DNA of 64,000 nucleotides from Streptomyces wedmorensis (GCF_000716445.1 NZ_JNWK01000049.1:25367-89366), one strand, 5' to 3'; numbered from the stretch's first letter, positions 28,335 to 39,424 are shown. Notes: a model not told the origin generated them from the sequence alone. Program-made: numbers and translations.

Positions 28335-29426
28335 GTGACCGATGTGACCGGCGTTCCTGTCGACGTACTGAACACTCTGTTCCACTCGGAGCAGGGTGGC
28401 CACGAGCAAGTCGTCCTCTGTCAGGACCGCGCATCCGGCCTCAAGGCCGTCATCGCCCTCCACTCCACCGCCCTGGGCCCCGCCCTCGGCGGCACCCGCT
28501 TCTACCCGTACGCCACCGAGGCCGAGGCGATCGCGGACGCGCTCAACCTCTCCCGCGGCATGTCGTACAAGAACGCCATGGCCGGTCTCGACCACGGCGG
28601 CGGCAAGGCCGTCATCATCGGCGACCCGGAGAAGATCAAGACCGAGGAGCTGCTGCTCGCCTACGGGCGCATGGTGGCCTCCCTCGCCGGCCGGTACGTC
28701 ACGGCCTGCGACGTCGGCACCTACGTCGTCGACATGGACGTCGTCGCCCGCGAGAACAAGTGGACCACCGGCCGCTCCCCCGAGAACGGCGGCGCCGGCG
28801 ACTCCTCCGTCCTCACCGCCTTCGGCGTCTTCCAGGGCATGCGCGCCTCCGCGCAGACCCTGTGGGGCGACCCGACCCTCCGCGGCCGCAAGGTCGGCGT
28901 CGCGGGCGTCGGCAAGGTCGGCCACTACCTCGTCGAGCACCTCCTCGAGGACGGCGCCGAGGTCGTCATCACCGACGTGCGCGAGGAGTCGGTGCGCCGG
29001 ATCACCGACAAGCACCCGCAGGTCACCGTCGTCGCCGACACCGACGAGCTGATCCGCGTCGAGGGCCTCGACATCTACGCGCCCTGCGCGCTGGGCGGCG
29101 CCCTGAACGGCGACACCGTCCCGTTCCTCACCGCGAGCATCGTCTGCGGCGCGGCCAACAACCAGCTCGCCCACCCCGGCATCGAGAAGGACCTCGTGGA
29201 GCGCGGGATCCTCTACGCGCCCGACTACGTGGTCAACGCCGGCGGCGTGATCCAGGTGGCCGACGAGCTGCACGGCTTCGACTTCGACCGCTGCAAGGCG
29301 AAGGCCACGAAGATCTTCGACACCACCCTGGAGATCTTCGCACGTGCGAAGGCCGACGGCATTCCGCCGGCCGCGGCGTCCGACCGGATCGCCGAGCAGC
29401 GCATGGCGGAGGCCCGCCGCGGCTGA
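28335..29426 (+). CDS. vdh: valine (branched-chain amino acid) dehydrogenase
   Basis: 363 residues from a GTG at 28335-28337 with GGGAG 8 nt upstream; a TTG at 28320 in frame is less likely. Family marks are [13 protein letters not shown], the substrate lysine in [19 protein letters not shown], and the NAD-binding [17 protein letters not shown], then [10 protein letters not shown]. The enzyme deaminates valine, leucine and isoleucine to 2-oxo acids with NAD+ and so feeds acyl-CoA precursors of polyketides and branched fatty acids. It matches Streptomyces Vdh as I remember it. It stands alone, followed by a strong hairpin. Confidence 0.95.
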   Translation: MTDVTGVPVDVLNTLFHSEQGGHEQVVLCQDRASGLKAVIALHSTALGPALGGTRFYPYATEAEAIADALNLSRGMSYKNAMAGLDHGGGKAVIIGDPEKIKTEELLLAYGRMVASLAGRYVTACDVGTYVVDMDVVARENKWTTGRSPENGGAGDSSVLTAFGVFQGMRASAQTLWGDPTLRGRKVGVAGVGKVGHYLVEHLLEDGAEVVITDVREESVRRITDKHPQVTVVADTDELIRVEGLDIYAPCALGGALNGDTVPFLTASIVCGAANNQLAHPGIEKDLVERGILYAPDYVVNAGGVIQVADELHGFDFDRCKAKATKIFDTTLEIFARAKADGIPPAAASDRIAEQRMAEARRG

Positions 29427-29460
29427 GCCGTGACCGTGCCGCGCACCGCGCCGCACCCGG

Positions 29461-29511
29461 GGCCGGCCCGTCGCCGGGGAGACTTCACTCACTCCCCTCG
29501 GCGGGTCGGCC
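29461..29511 (+). terminator. vdh terminator
   Basis: A 20-bp stem with two imperfections (arm begins GGCCGGCCCG) and a 10-nt loop, 35 bp after the vdh stop codon. Confidence 0.75.
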
Positions 29512-29728
29512 CTCCAGAAGAGGTTAAAATCGCGATTGACCAGCGAGGAAAGGGCACCTCGAAGGTTCTGTACCGGGGTATGTGATGCGCGCGGCGTACC
29601 GTAGACCCGCGGAAACAGGTACCGTTGAAGCCCTACGGACCGGTCTCTCTGTCGAGAGTCCGTTCCGAATCATGAACGCGTGTCAAGACTCTGGGGCCAC
29701 CGAGCCCCGTCACCGAGGGGGTCGAGCC

Positions 29729-29980
29729 ATGGGGCGCGGCCGGGCAAAGGCCAAGCAGACCAAGGTCGCCCGCCAGCTGAAGTACAGCAGCGGCGGGACG
29801 GACCTGACGCGTCTGGCCAATGAGCTGGGCGCATCGACTTCGAGCCAGCCGCCGAATGGCGAGCCGTTCGAGGACGACGACGAGGAAGACGACCCGTACG
29901 CCCAGTACGCGGATCTCTACAACACGGACGACGAGGACGAGGACGACGAGTCCGGTCCTGCTGCGTCGCGTCGCGCTTGA
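29729..29980 (+). CDS. DUF3073 domain protein
   Basis: 83 residues. A basic N-terminus (MGRGRAKAKQTKVARQLKYSS) and a very acidic C-terminus (DDDEEDDPYAQYADLY, then DDEDEDDE) are characteristic of the actinobacterial DUF3073 family. The function is unknown. The protein should be cytoplasmic and partly disordered; the basic part could bind nucleic acid. Start ATG 29729. It lies convergent to purM, with separate terminators between. Confidence 0.9.
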   Translation: MGRGRAKAKQTKVARQLKYSSGGTDLTRLANELGASTSSQPPNGEPFEDDDEEDDPYAQYADLYNTDDEDEDDESGPAASRRA

Positions 29981-29994
29981 CCTTCTGAATCACC

Positions 29995-30029
29995 GAAACC
30001 CGGTCCGGGACTACACCCGGCCGGGTTTC
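29995..30029 (+). terminator. terminator of the DUF3073 gene
   Basis: A 14-bp stem with one bulged T (arms begin GAAACCCGG and end CCGGGTTTC) and a 6-nt loop, 14 bp after the stop. Confidence 0.8.
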
Positions 30030-30078
30030 CGTGCTGTCCGCGTCCGTGCCGCCCCGTGAGCCGCCCCGGACAACGCGT

Positions 30079-30105
30079 ACGGGGCGCCCCTCAGGAGCGC
30101 CCCGT
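30079..30105 (-). terminator. purM terminator
   Basis: A perfect 9-bp stem (ACGGGGCGC/GCGCCCCGT) with a 9-nt loop, 23 bp beyond the purM stop. Confidence 0.75.
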
Positions 30106-30127
30106 CACGTCATGCCCTGTGCCCGTC

Positions 30128-31195
30128 CTACTTCGCGTAGTCCCCGACCAGCTCGGCGCCCGTGGCGTGGTCCCCGCGCTCGGTGATCTCACCCGCGACC
30201 CACGACTCGACCCCGCGGTCCGCGAGCGTCGTCAGCGCCGCGTCCACGGACTCGGCCGGCACGACGGCCATCATGCCGACGCCCATGTTCAGGGTCTTCT
30301 CGAGCTCCAGCCGCTCCACCTGGCCGGCCTTGCCGACCAGGTCGAAGATCGCACCCGGGGTCCAGGTCGAACGGTCCACCGTGGCGTGCAGACCGTCCGG
30401 GATCACCCGGGCCAGGTTGGCGGCGAGGCCGCCGCCCGTGATGTGGCTGTACGCGTGGACGTCCGTGGTCCTGGTGAGGGCCAGGCAGTCCAGCGAGTAG
30501 ATCTTCGTCGGCTCCAGGAGCTCCTCGCCGAGCGTCCGGCCGAGCTCCTCGACCTGCTGGTCGAGGGTCATGCCGGCGCGGTCGAAGACCACGTGCCGGA
30601 CGAGCGAGTACCCGTTGGAGTGAAGACCCGACGAGGCCATGGCGATGACCGCGTCACCCGAACGGATCCGGTCGGCGCCGAGCAGCCGGTCGTACTCCAC
30701 GACACCCGTGCCGGCGCCGGCCACGTCGAAGTCGTCCGGACCGAGGAGGCCCGGGTGCTCCGCCGTCTCGCCGCCGACCAGGGCGCAGCCGGCCAGGACA
30801 CAGCCCTCGGCGATGCCCTTGACGATGGCGGCGACCCGCTCCGGGTGGACCTTGCCCACACAGATGTAGTCGGTCATGAAGAGCGGCTCGGCGCCGCAGA
30901 CGACGATGTCGTCCATGACCATGGCGACCAGGTCGTGGCCGATCGTGTCGTACACGCCCATCTGACGGGCGATGTCGACCTTCGTGCCGACGCCGTCGGT
31001 CGCCGAGGCGAGCAGCGGACGCTCGTAGCGCTTGAGGGCGGAGGCGTCGAAGAGGCCGGCGAAACCGCCGAGGCCGCCGAGGACCTCGGGGCGCTGCGTC
31101 TTCTTCACCCACTCCTTCATGAGCTCGACGGCGCGGTCGCCCGCTTCGATGTCGACGCCGGCTGAGGCGTAGCTGGCACCGGTGGTCTGAGACAT
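30128..31195 (-). CDS. purM: phosphoribosylformylglycinamidine cyclo-ligase (AIR synthetase)
   Basis: 355 residues. It closes the imidazole ring of FGAM with ATP to make AIR, the fifth step of purine synthesis. Signature segments are ASATDGVGTKVDIA, DDIVVCGAEPLFMTDYI, GGETAEHPG and HITGGGLAANLARV. The start is ATG 31193-31195 (MSQTTGASYASAGVDI). It lies 55 bp downstream of purF on the same strand and is probably co-transcribed with it. Confidence 0.97.
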   Translation of the reverse strand: MSQTTGASYASAGVDIEAGDRAVELMKEWVKKTQRPEVLGGLGGFAGLFDASALKRYERPLLASATDGVGTKVDIARQMGVYDTIGHDLVAMVMDDIVVCGAEPLFMTDYICVGKVHPERVAAIVKGIAEGCVLAGCALVGGETAEHPGLLGPDDFDVAGAGTGVVEYDRLLGADRIRSGDAVIAMASSGLHSNGYSLVRHVVFDRAGMTLDQQVEELGRTLGEELLEPTKIYSLDCLALTRTTDVHAYSHITGGGLAANLARVIPDGLHATVDRSTWTPGAIFDLVGKAGQVERLELEKTLNMGVGMMAVVPAESVDAALTTLADRGVESWVAGEITERGDHATGAELVGDYAK

Positions 31196-31250
31196 GGCTT
31201 CAGAGCTTTCGTGTCGTCGTGCTGCTCGTGCTGCGGATTGCAGCGGGGTC

Positions 31251-32777
31251 TTACGGGCGGCGGAGCGCGTCGGAGGCCGCGGTGGCTGCCGGACCGGCGG
31301 CCAGCTCGGTCTCCAGGAGCTGCTTGCCGAGCAGCTCGGGATCCGGAAGCTCCATCGGGTACTCGCCGTCGAAGCAGGCACGGCAGAGGTTGGGCTTCTG
31401 GATCGTGGTCGCCTCGATCATCCCGTCGATGGAGATGTACGAGAGCGAGTCCGCGCCCAGCGACTTGCCGATCTCGTCGATCGACATGCCGTTGGCGATC
31501 AGCTCCGCGCGGGTCGCGAAGTCGATGCCGAAGAAGCAGGGCCACTTCACCGGCGGCGAGGAGATCCGGATGTGGATCTCGGCCGCGCCGGCCTCGCGGA
31601 GCATCTTGACCAGGGCGCGCTGGGTGTTGCCGCGGACGATCGAGTCGTCGACGACCACCAGGCGCTTGCCCTTGATGACGTCCTTGAGGGGGTTCAGCTT
31701 CAGCCGGATGCCGAGCTGGCGGATGGTCTGCGAGGGCTGGATGAAGGTGCGCCCGACGTAGGCGTTCTTCACCAGGCCGGCACCGAAGGGGATGCCCGAG
31801 GCCTCGGCGTAGCCGATCGCGGCCGGGGTGCCGGACTCCGGCGTCGCTATCACCAGGTCGGCCTCGACCGGCGCCTCCTTGGCGAGGCGGCGGCCCATCT
31901 CCACACGGGAGAGGTAGACGTTCCGGCCGGCGATGTCCGTGTCCGGGCGGGCCAGGTACACGTACTCGAAGACACAGCCCTTGGGCTTCGCTTCCGCGAA
32001 TCGCGAGGTGCGGATGCCGTTCTCGTCGATCGCGACCATCTCGCCCGGCTCGACCTCGCGGACGTACGTGGCGCCGCAGATGTCGAGGGCGGCGGACTCG
32101 GAGGCCACCACCCAGCCGCGCTCCAGACGTCCGAGGACCAGCGGGCGGATGCCCTGCGGGTCACGGGCCGCGTAGAGCGTGTGCTCGTCCATGAAGACGA
32201 GGGAGAAGGCACCCCGGACATCGGGGAGGATCTTCGCGGCGGCCTGCTCGATGGTGAGCGGTTCGCCGTTCTCGTCGACCTGGGCGGCGAGGAGCGCCGT
32301 GAGGAGGTCGGTGTCGTTGGTGGCCGCCACACGGGTGGAGCGGCCTTCCTTCTTGGGCAGGTCCGCGACCATCTCGGCGAGCTGCGCCGTGTTCACCAGG
32401 TTGCCGTTGTGGCCGAGCGCGATCGAGCCGTGGGCGGTTGCCCGGAACGTCGGCTGCGCGTTCTCCCACACGGACGCCCCGGTGGTCGAGTAGCGGGCGT
32501 GACCGACCGCGATATGACCTTGGAGGGAACCGAGAGAGGTCTCGTCGAAGACCTGGGACACGAGGCCCATGTCCTTGAAGACGAGGATCTGGGAGCCGTT
32601 GCTGACCGCGATTCCCGCGGATTCCTGGCCCCGATGCTGGAGGGCGTAGAGCCCGAAGTACGTGAGCTTTGCGACCTCTTCACCCGGAGCCCAGACACCG
32701 AAGACGCCACAAGCGTCCTGGGGGCCTTTCTCTCCGGGGAGCAGGTCGTGATTGAGTCGACCGTCACCACGTGGCAC
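31251..32777 (-). CDS. purF: amidophosphoribosyltransferase
   Basis: 508 residues from GTG 32775-32777 (VPRGDGRLNHDLL). It transfers ammonia from glutamine to PRPP to give phosphoribosylamine, the committed step of purine synthesis. An N-terminal propeptide of about 22 residues precedes the catalytic cysteine of the Ntn glutaminase (DACGVFG). LQHRGQESAGI follows, and the PRPP loop is VVVDDSIVRGNTQR. Cysteines near the C-terminus (PPVKWPCFFGID, NLCRACFDGEYP) fit the iron-sulfur type known from Bacillus PurF. Confidence 0.97.
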   Translation of the reverse strand: MPRGDGRLNHDLLPGEKGPQDACGVFGVWAPGEEVAKLTYFGLYALQHRGQESAGIAVSNGSQILVFKDMGLVSQVFDETSLGSLQGHIAVGHARYSTTGASVWENAQPTFRATAHGSIALGHNGNLVNTAQLAEMVADLPKKEGRSTRVAATNDTDLLTALLAAQVDENGEPLTIEQAAAKILPDVRGAFSLVFMDEHTLYAARDPQGIRPLVLGRLERGWVVASESAALDICGATYVREVEPGEMVAIDENGIRTSRFAEAKPKGCVFEYVYLARPDTDIAGRNVYLSRVEMGRRLAKEAPVEADLVIATPESGTPAAIGYAEASGIPFGAGLVKNAYVGRTFIQPSQTIRQLGIRLKLNPLKDVIKGKRLVVVDDSIVRGNTQRALVKMLREAGAAEIHIRISSPPVKWPCFFGIDFATRAELIANGMSIDEIGKSLGADSLSYISIDGMIEATTIQKPNLCRACFDGEYPMELPDPELLGKQLLETELAAGPAATAASDALRRP

Positions 32778-32925
32778 GTTTCCGAGTGTAGACGGGCTCG
32801 ACCACTGGTCCGAATTGAGGAAAACCGGGCCCCCCTCCACTCGTGCGATCACACGAAATGATCGTTTCCGGCTTGGAGGGGCCTACGAGTCAGGCGCGCG
32901 AAGGGATTCCGGCCCCCGAAGCGCC

Positions 32926-32965
32926 CGCGAGCGGACGCTCGTACCAGGCCCGGAGTCCGCTCGCG
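32926..32965 (-). terminator. terminator of the META lipoprotein gene
   Basis: A perfect 11-bp stem (arm CGCGAGCGGAC) with an 18-nt loop, 28 bp beyond the stop codon. Confidence 0.65.
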
Positions 32966-32993
32966 ATGTGACGGAGTTCGCACCGGCGCCCGC

Positions 32994-33809
32994 TCAGCGG
33001 GTGGTCGCCGTCGCCGTGAGGCCCTCGCCGGAGGCGTCGGTCAGCGTCAGGGTTCGGTGGTTCAGCCGATAGGCGAGCGGGCCGTCGAGGAGCTCGTACA
33101 GCTTCGTCTCCAGCGCCATCTGCGGGCTCGTGCACATCATCCGGGTGGTCGCCGCCGGGCCCTCGACCGTCAGCGTCCGCGCCTGCTCGTCGACGCGGGC
33201 CGTCGCGGAGAAACCGTTGCAGCCGAGATTGCCGGTGACCCGCCCGTCCGCGCCGATGAGCAGCCGCGCCTTGCCCTCGCTGCCGGCGGGCAGCGAGGCC
33301 GCGCTCTGCCCCGACACCAGCCCCTCGACCTTCCAGGTGGTGCCGCGCAGCGGAACGGCCCGCTCGGCGGTCAGCTCCAGACCGTTCCGGCCGTCCGTCG
33401 ACGCCAGCCGCAGGGCGTCGCCCTTCAGCGTCCCCTTGAGCGCGCCGGAGAAGGCCTTCAGCAGCTCCGTCTCGAACCGCTGGGCGTCGGCGGGACAGCC
33501 GATCTCGGTCACCTCGGCCGGCGCGACGGTCAGGGTGTCGCCCTTCACCGTCACGGCGGCCCCGAACGTGTTGCAGCCGCTGTTCCCCCGGGCACGGCCG
33601 CCCTCCTCGAAGTCGACGCGCGCGCCGTCGGGAGCGGCCGACCTGCGCCCGTCGACCGTCACGGCCTCCACCGTCCAGTGCGTCCCCGCCACCGGCAGGT
33701 CCGGCTGGACGCCGCCCGCACCGGAACCGGCACCCCCACCCCCCTCCGTACCGCAGGCGGTGAGCAGCAGGATCGGGACCAGAACGGCGACTGCGCGTGG
33801 CTTCGGCAT
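32994..33809 (-). CDS. lipoprotein with two META/HslJ-like domains
   Basis: 271 residues. The signal peptide ends in the lipobox LLTAC (C about 19), so this is a lipid-anchored surface protein. Two META-type (HslJ-like) domains follow: about 43-140 (GTHWTVEAVTVDG, then GNSGCNTFGAAVTVKG and IGCP) and about 155-270 (GTTWKVEGLVSG, then GNLGCNGFSATARVD and RMMCTSP). Each domain keeps its own cysteine pair, which could form disulfides. META domains are linked to heat-shock and motility-related proteins in enterics; in Streptomyces the role is unknown. Confidence 0.9.
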   Translation of the reverse strand: MPKPRAVAVLVPILLLTACGTEGGGGAGSGAGGVQPDLPVAGTHWTVEAVTVDGRRSAAPDGARVDFEEGGRARGNSGCNTFGAAVTVKGDTLTVAPAEVTEIGCPADAQRFETELLKAFSGALKGTLKGDALRLASTDGRNGLELTAERAVPLRGTTWKVEGLVSGQSAASLPAGSEGKARLLIGADGRVTGNLGCNGFSATARVDEQARTLTVEGPAATTRMMCTSPQMALETKLYELLDGPLAYRLNHRTLTLTDASGEGLTATATTR

Positions 33810-33894
33810 GCCGGTGAGACGGAACGACCCGCCGTACGGTTCCGGGGCCGACGGCAATCGCCGAACGGCCTGCTCGGCAGGACACCCCCCAGGT

Positions 33895-33935
33895 CCTGTC
33901 CGGAAAGTAGAGCCAGGCGGGACTTTCCGGACAGG
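33895..33935 (-). terminator. terminator of the maleylpyruvate-isomerase-like gene
   Basis: A perfect 14-bp stem (CCTGTCCGGAAAGT and its complement) around a 13-nt loop, starting 2 bp beyond the stop codon. Confidence 0.8.
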
Positions 33936-33937
33936 GC

Positions 33938-34726
33938 CTAGCCCATGAGCGGCAGCAGGTCCTTCAGGTCGGCCCGTTCGCCGCTCGCGCTGACGTGGGC
34001 CTCGTCCAGCTCCGTCGCCCAGTCCGTCCGGCCGGTGGCGAGCCTGATCCAGGTCAGCGGATCCGTCTCGACCACGTTGGGCGGGGTGCCCCGGGTGTGC
34101 CGGGGGCCCTCCACGCACTGCACCACCGCGTACGGCGGGACCCTGACCTCCACCGCACCGCCCGGCGCCCGCACCGCGAGCGTGTCCGCCAGGAGCCGGG
34201 TGCAGGCGGCCAGGGCCTGGCGGTCGTACGGGATGCCCGCACCGGTCGCCGCGTTCAGGTCGTCGGTGTGGACGACGAGTTCGACGGTCCGGGTGACCAG
34301 GAAGTCCCCGAGCGTCATGGCGCCGAAGCTCAGCCGCAGGAGCCGCTCGTCCCCCGCCCCGGCGACCGCCGCCTCGTACTCCTCCGCCACGCGCGCGTAC
34401 AGCCCCACCGGATCCGACGCGTCGATCCCCCGGGTGTGCTCGTCGATCCGCTCCGCCGCCGTCGCCGTCATCGACGACCAGTCCAGCAGGGCCAGGTCCT
34501 TCACGGCCGGCGCGGGCGCGGCGAGCAGCTGCGGGACGGAGTCAACCATCCACGCCAGGTGCGCCACCAGCTCCCGTACCGTCCACTCCCCCAGCCGCGT
34601 CGGTCCGTCGAGCTGCTCGGGCGAGAGCGCGGCCACCGCCTCCCGTACGTTCCCGAACTGGGCCGACACGGCGGCCCGGATCTTCGCGGAGTCGTAACTG
34701 CGGGTGCGCTTCTTGGCGGGTGGCAT
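33938..34726 (-). CDS. mycothiol-dependent maleylpyruvate isomerase-like protein (sterol carrier family)
   Basis: 262 residues. The N-terminal DinB-like four-helix bundle carries LGEWTVRELVAHLAWMVDSVP, with the family H-L metal-ligand pattern, and the later histidine in TRTVELVVHTDDLNAA, consistent with the maleylpyruvate isomerase N-domain. The C-terminal part (about 175-255) resembles a sterol-carrier-like domain (TWIRLATGRTDWATEL). Family members use mycothiol for thiol transfer, isomerisation or detoxification. The substrate is unknown. Confidence 0.85.
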   Translation of the reverse strand: MPPAKKRTRSYDSAKIRAAVSAQFGNVREAVAALSPEQLDGPTRLGEWTVRELVAHLAWMVDSVPQLLAAPAPAVKDLALLDWSSMTATAAERIDEHTRGIDASDPVGLYARVAEEYEAAVAGAGDERLLRLSFGAMTLGDFLVTRTVELVVHTDDLNAATGAGIPYDRQALAACTRLLADTLAVRAPGGAVEVRVPPYAVVQCVEGPRHTRGTPPNVVETDPLTWIRLATGRTDWATELDEAHVSASGERADLKDLLPLMG

Positions 34727-34794
34727 GGGCAGAGGCTAGCCCCGAGACTGAAGAAGAGGGGGGCAGGCCCTTCGCGAAAGGCAGTGACGGGACC

Positions 34795-35205
34795 ATGACC
34801 CATCACGAGCATCCCGACGCCGCCCTGGTGCGCCAGGGCTACGCAGCGTTCGAAAAGGGTGACATGAAGGCACTGGGCGACCTTCTGACCAGCGACTGCA
34901 CCCACCACTCGCCCGGCAGCACCCGGTTCGGCGGGCACTTCAAGGGCCGGGACAACGTCCTCGCGCACTACGGGGACATCTTCGAGTACACCGGCGGCAC
35001 CATGCGCATCGAGCTCGACGGCGTCTTCGTCGACGGGCGGGGGCATGTGCTCACGACCCACAAGTGGCACGCCGACCACGGCGACCGGGGGCTCTCGATG
35101 CGAGGCGGCCTCTTCTTCACCCTCATCGGGGGGAAGGCCTCCGACATCGACGAGTGCGTCGAGGACATCGAGGAGGCGGACGCTTTCCTCTCCCTGGACG
35201 ACTGA
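34795..35205 (+). CDS. NTF2/SnoaL-like protein
   Basis: 136 residues with the SnoaL/NTF2-like alpha+beta cone: VRQGYAAFEKGDMKALGDLL, GHFKGRDNVLAHY and the C-terminal sheet. Members bind small hydrophobic ligands or act as polyketide cyclases, ketosteroid-isomerase-like enzymes or stress proteins. The start is ATG 34795 (MTHHEHPD). It is divergent from the maleylpyruvate-isomerase-like gene and ends inside its own terminator. Confidence 0.88.
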   Translation: MTHHEHPDAALVRQGYAAFEKGDMKALGDLLTSDCTHHSPGSTRFGGHFKGRDNVLAHYGDIFEYTGGTMRIELDGVFVDGRGHVLTTHKWHADHGDRGLSMRGGLFFTLIGGKASDIDECVEDIEEADAFLSLDD

Positions 35206-35249
35206 CGGAACGGAGCCCCCGCCCTTACCGGGCGGGGGCTCCGTTCCGT
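35205..35249. terminator. bidirectional terminator between the SnoaL-like gene and purL
   Basis: A perfect 20-bp stem (arm ACGGAACGGAGCCCCCGCCC) with a 5-nt loop, the strongest hairpin in the window. It sits between two converging genes. Confidence 0.9.
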
Positions 35250-35259
35250 ACGGGACCGA

Positions 35260-37508
<2,249 letters not shown>

Positions 37509-37509
<1 letters not shown>

Positions 37510-38189
37510 CAGGCGTTGACCAGCTTCTTGAGGATCGAGGTGAAGAAACCGAGGCCGTCCGTCTTGCCGGTGCCGACCAGCGGCTCGACGGCGTGCTCGG
37601 GGTGCGGCATGAGGCCGACCACGTTGCCCGCGGCGTTGGTGATGCCCGCGATGTCGCGGAGCGAGCCGTTGGGGTTCATGTCCAGGTAGCGGAAGGCGAC
37701 CCGCCCCTCGGCCTCCAGCTCGTCGAGCGTGCGCTCGTCGGCGACGTACCGGCCGTCCATGTTCTTGAGCGGGACCTCGATCTCCTGGCCCTGGACGTAG
37801 TCCGAGGTCCAGGCGGTCTCCGCGTTCTCCACCCGCAGCTTCTGGTCGCGGCAGATGAAGTGGAGGTGGTTGTTGCGCAGCATCGCGCCCGGCAGCAGAT
37901 GGGCCTCGGTGAGGATCTGGAAGCCGTTGCAGATACCAAGGACGGGCATGCCCGCCTTCGCCTGCTCGATGATGCTCTCCATCACCGGCGAGAAGCGGGA
38001 GATGGCTCCGGCCCGCAGGTAGTCGCCGTAGGAGAAGCCACCGGCCAGGACCACGGCGTCGACCTGCTTGAGGTCCTTGTCGCGGTGCCAGAGCGAGACG
38101 GGTTCGGCGCCCGCGAGGCGGGCGGCGCGCAGCGCGTCCCGGTCGTCGAGCGTTCCGGGGAACGTGACGACGCCGATGCGTGCGGTCAC
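37509..38189 (-). CDS. purQ: phosphoribosylformylglycinamidine synthase, glutaminase subunit PurQ
   Basis: 226 residues. A class I glutamine amidotransferase with the nucleophile in [11 protein letters not shown] and the His-Glu pair in [11 protein letters not shown]. It supplies ammonia to PurL. It overlaps purS by four bases and purL by one. Confidence 0.97.
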
Positions 38190-38431
38190 GACTCCACCTT
38201 CACGATGAAGTCTTCGATCACGGTGTTGGCAAGGAAGGTTTCGGCCATCTCATGGATGCGGGCGAGGGCGGCGTCGTCGACCGGCCCCTCCACCTCCAGC
38301 TCGAAGCGCTTCCCCTGACGGACGTCGGCGATTCCGGCGAATCCCAGGCGGGGCAGTGCACGCTGCACCGCCTGCCCCTGAGGGTCGAGGATCTCCGGCT
38401 TGAGCATGACGTCGACTACGACGCGTGCCAC
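38186..38431 (-). CDS. purS: phosphoribosylformylglycinamidine synthase subunit PurS
   Basis: 81 residues from the GTG at 38429-38431 ([13 protein letters not shown]), which has GGGAG 5 nt upstream; a GTG two codons earlier lies too close to that site. PurS is the small dimeric bridging protein that docks PurQ onto Pur[13 protein letters not shown] and [17 protein letters not shown] are typical. First gene of the purSQL operon. Confidence 0.96.
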   Translation of the reverse strand: MARVVVDVMLKPEILDPQGQAVQRALPRLGFAGIADVRQGKRFELEVEGPVDDAALARIHEMAETFLANTVIEDFIVKVES

Positions 38432-38603
38432 TGGCACTCCCGGTGGTGTGTTGCGTGGGCGGTTCCCTCAGCGTACCTGCCTCCAAATTCTACGCGGGTA
38501 GAGATCTGAAGGATCCTACAAAAGACCGGTTCGAAGCGGCGTGGGTCACACGAACCACGCCCCCAGGCCGCCCGGACACTCCGGCGCAAAATTCGAGTGA
38601 AAT

Positions 38604-38618
38604 ATTGCGGACCGCAAT
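38604..38618. promoter_or_regulatory. palindrome upstream of lsr2-like gene
   Basis: ATTGCGGACCGCAAT, a perfect inverted repeat with 7-bp arms, lies in AT-richer DNA 180-194 bp before the lsr2 start. A -35-like TTGACA follows at 38641. It is a plausible operator; the binding protein is unknown. The rest of 38432-38797 holds nothing I can name. Confidence 0.55.
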
Positions 38619-38797
38619 GCACCGGGACACGCTGAAACAATTGACAGGGCTTCACAATGCGACGCCTGCCGCTGTACAAAGGAATCCAGAAGAAAGCAGC
38701 ATTGTCCCGGCACAGCCGTACGGTCGGCATCGCAGCACGTCAGAGGCGTCACAAGCGTCCTCTCGACCTCGGCGGCCGCAGGAAAGGACCGATATCC

Positions 38798-39139
38798 GTG
38801 GCTCAGCGTGTGGTGGTCACTCTCTCCGACGACATCGACGGCGGAGAAGCGGCTGAAACGGTCGCGTTCGGCCTCGACGGGAAGATGTACGAGATCGACC
38901 TGAATGCTGCCAATGCAAAGAAACTCCGCAAGACCCTCGCGCCCTACCTCGCCGCCGGTCGCAAGCTTCCGGCCCGAGTAGCGGCCGGCCGGAGTCCCGC
39001 GGCCGACACGTTCACGCACACCGCGCTCGCCCCCGACCCGGCGGCGGTCCGCGCCTGGGCCCAGTCCAACAAGATGGACGTCCCCGCTCGCGGCCGGATC
39101 CCCAAGCGCGTCTACGAGGCCTTCCGCGCCGCGAGCTGA
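38798..39139 (+). CDS. Lsr2 family nucleoid-associated protein
   Basis: 113 residues from GTG 38798 after AGGAAAGGA. The N-terminal dimerisation domain (VAQRVVVTLSDDIDGGEAAETVAFGLDGKMYEIDLNAANAKK, split here only for reading) and a C-terminal DNA-binding domain (VRAWAQSNKMDVPARGRIPKRVYEAF) are typical. The DNA-contact loop reads PARGRIP in place of the common RGR-containing variants. Lsr2 binds AT-rich DNA and silences foreign genes, the actinobacterial counterpart of H-NS. Streptomyces has two paralogues (Lsr2 and LsrL); which one this is cannot be decided here. Confidence 0.92.
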   Translation: MAQRVVVTLSDDIDGGEAAETVAFGLDGKMYEIDLNAANAKKLRKTLAPYLAAGRKLPARVAAGRSPAADTFTHTALAPDPAAVRAWAQSNKMDVPARGRIPKRVYEAFRAAS

Positions 39140-39153
39140 ACGACGGACGGAGG

Positions 39154-39189
39154 GGCTCGGCGGGCCTCGCGCCGGGGTCCCGCCGAGCC
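39154..39189 (+). terminator. lsr2 terminator
   Basis: A perfect 11-bp stem (GGCTCGGCGGG and complement) with a 14-nt loop, 14 bp after the stop codon. Confidence 0.75.
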
Positions 39190-39272
39190 GATTTGCATCG
39201 CACCCCCGATGATCCGGTAGAGTCTGGATCACGCCGAGGGGCGAGGCCGAAAAGCCAAGCCCCCAGCAGCGT

Positions 39273-39344
39273 GCGGGTGTAGTTCAGTAGCAGAACAGCC
39301 CCCTTCCAGGGGGAAGGCGCAGTGTGCAATTCCTGTCACCCGCT
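39273..39344 (+). tRNA. tRNA-Gly (TCC), atypical D- and T-arms
   Basis: A 72-nt molecule with a perfect 7-bp acceptor (GCGGGTG/CACCCGC), a normal D-stem (GTTC/GAAC) and anticodon TCC in loop CTTCCAG. The D-loop AGTAGCA has A where G18 is expected, and the T-loop region TGTGCAATTC has G at position 55 in place of U. In the standard register the T-stem keeps only one Watson-Crick pair and one G-U; an alternative 4-bp pairing GCAG/CTGT leaves a 10-nt loop. A promoter-like -10 TAGAGT lies at 39218. The clean acceptor argues against simple decay. CCA is not encoded. Confidence 0.8.
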
Positions 39345-39424
39345 CTGCATCGCTTGACCGACCACGGTTGTGGATCAGGTAGAGTGGTGCTCGCACCGCC
39401 CAGTGAGAGCTGAGCGGCAGCAAT

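Noticed and set aside
39273..39344. Calling the odd tRNA-Gly a pseudogene
   Set aside because: The acceptor stem, D-stem and anticodon stem are clean and a promoter-like element is present, so decay is not the best explanation.
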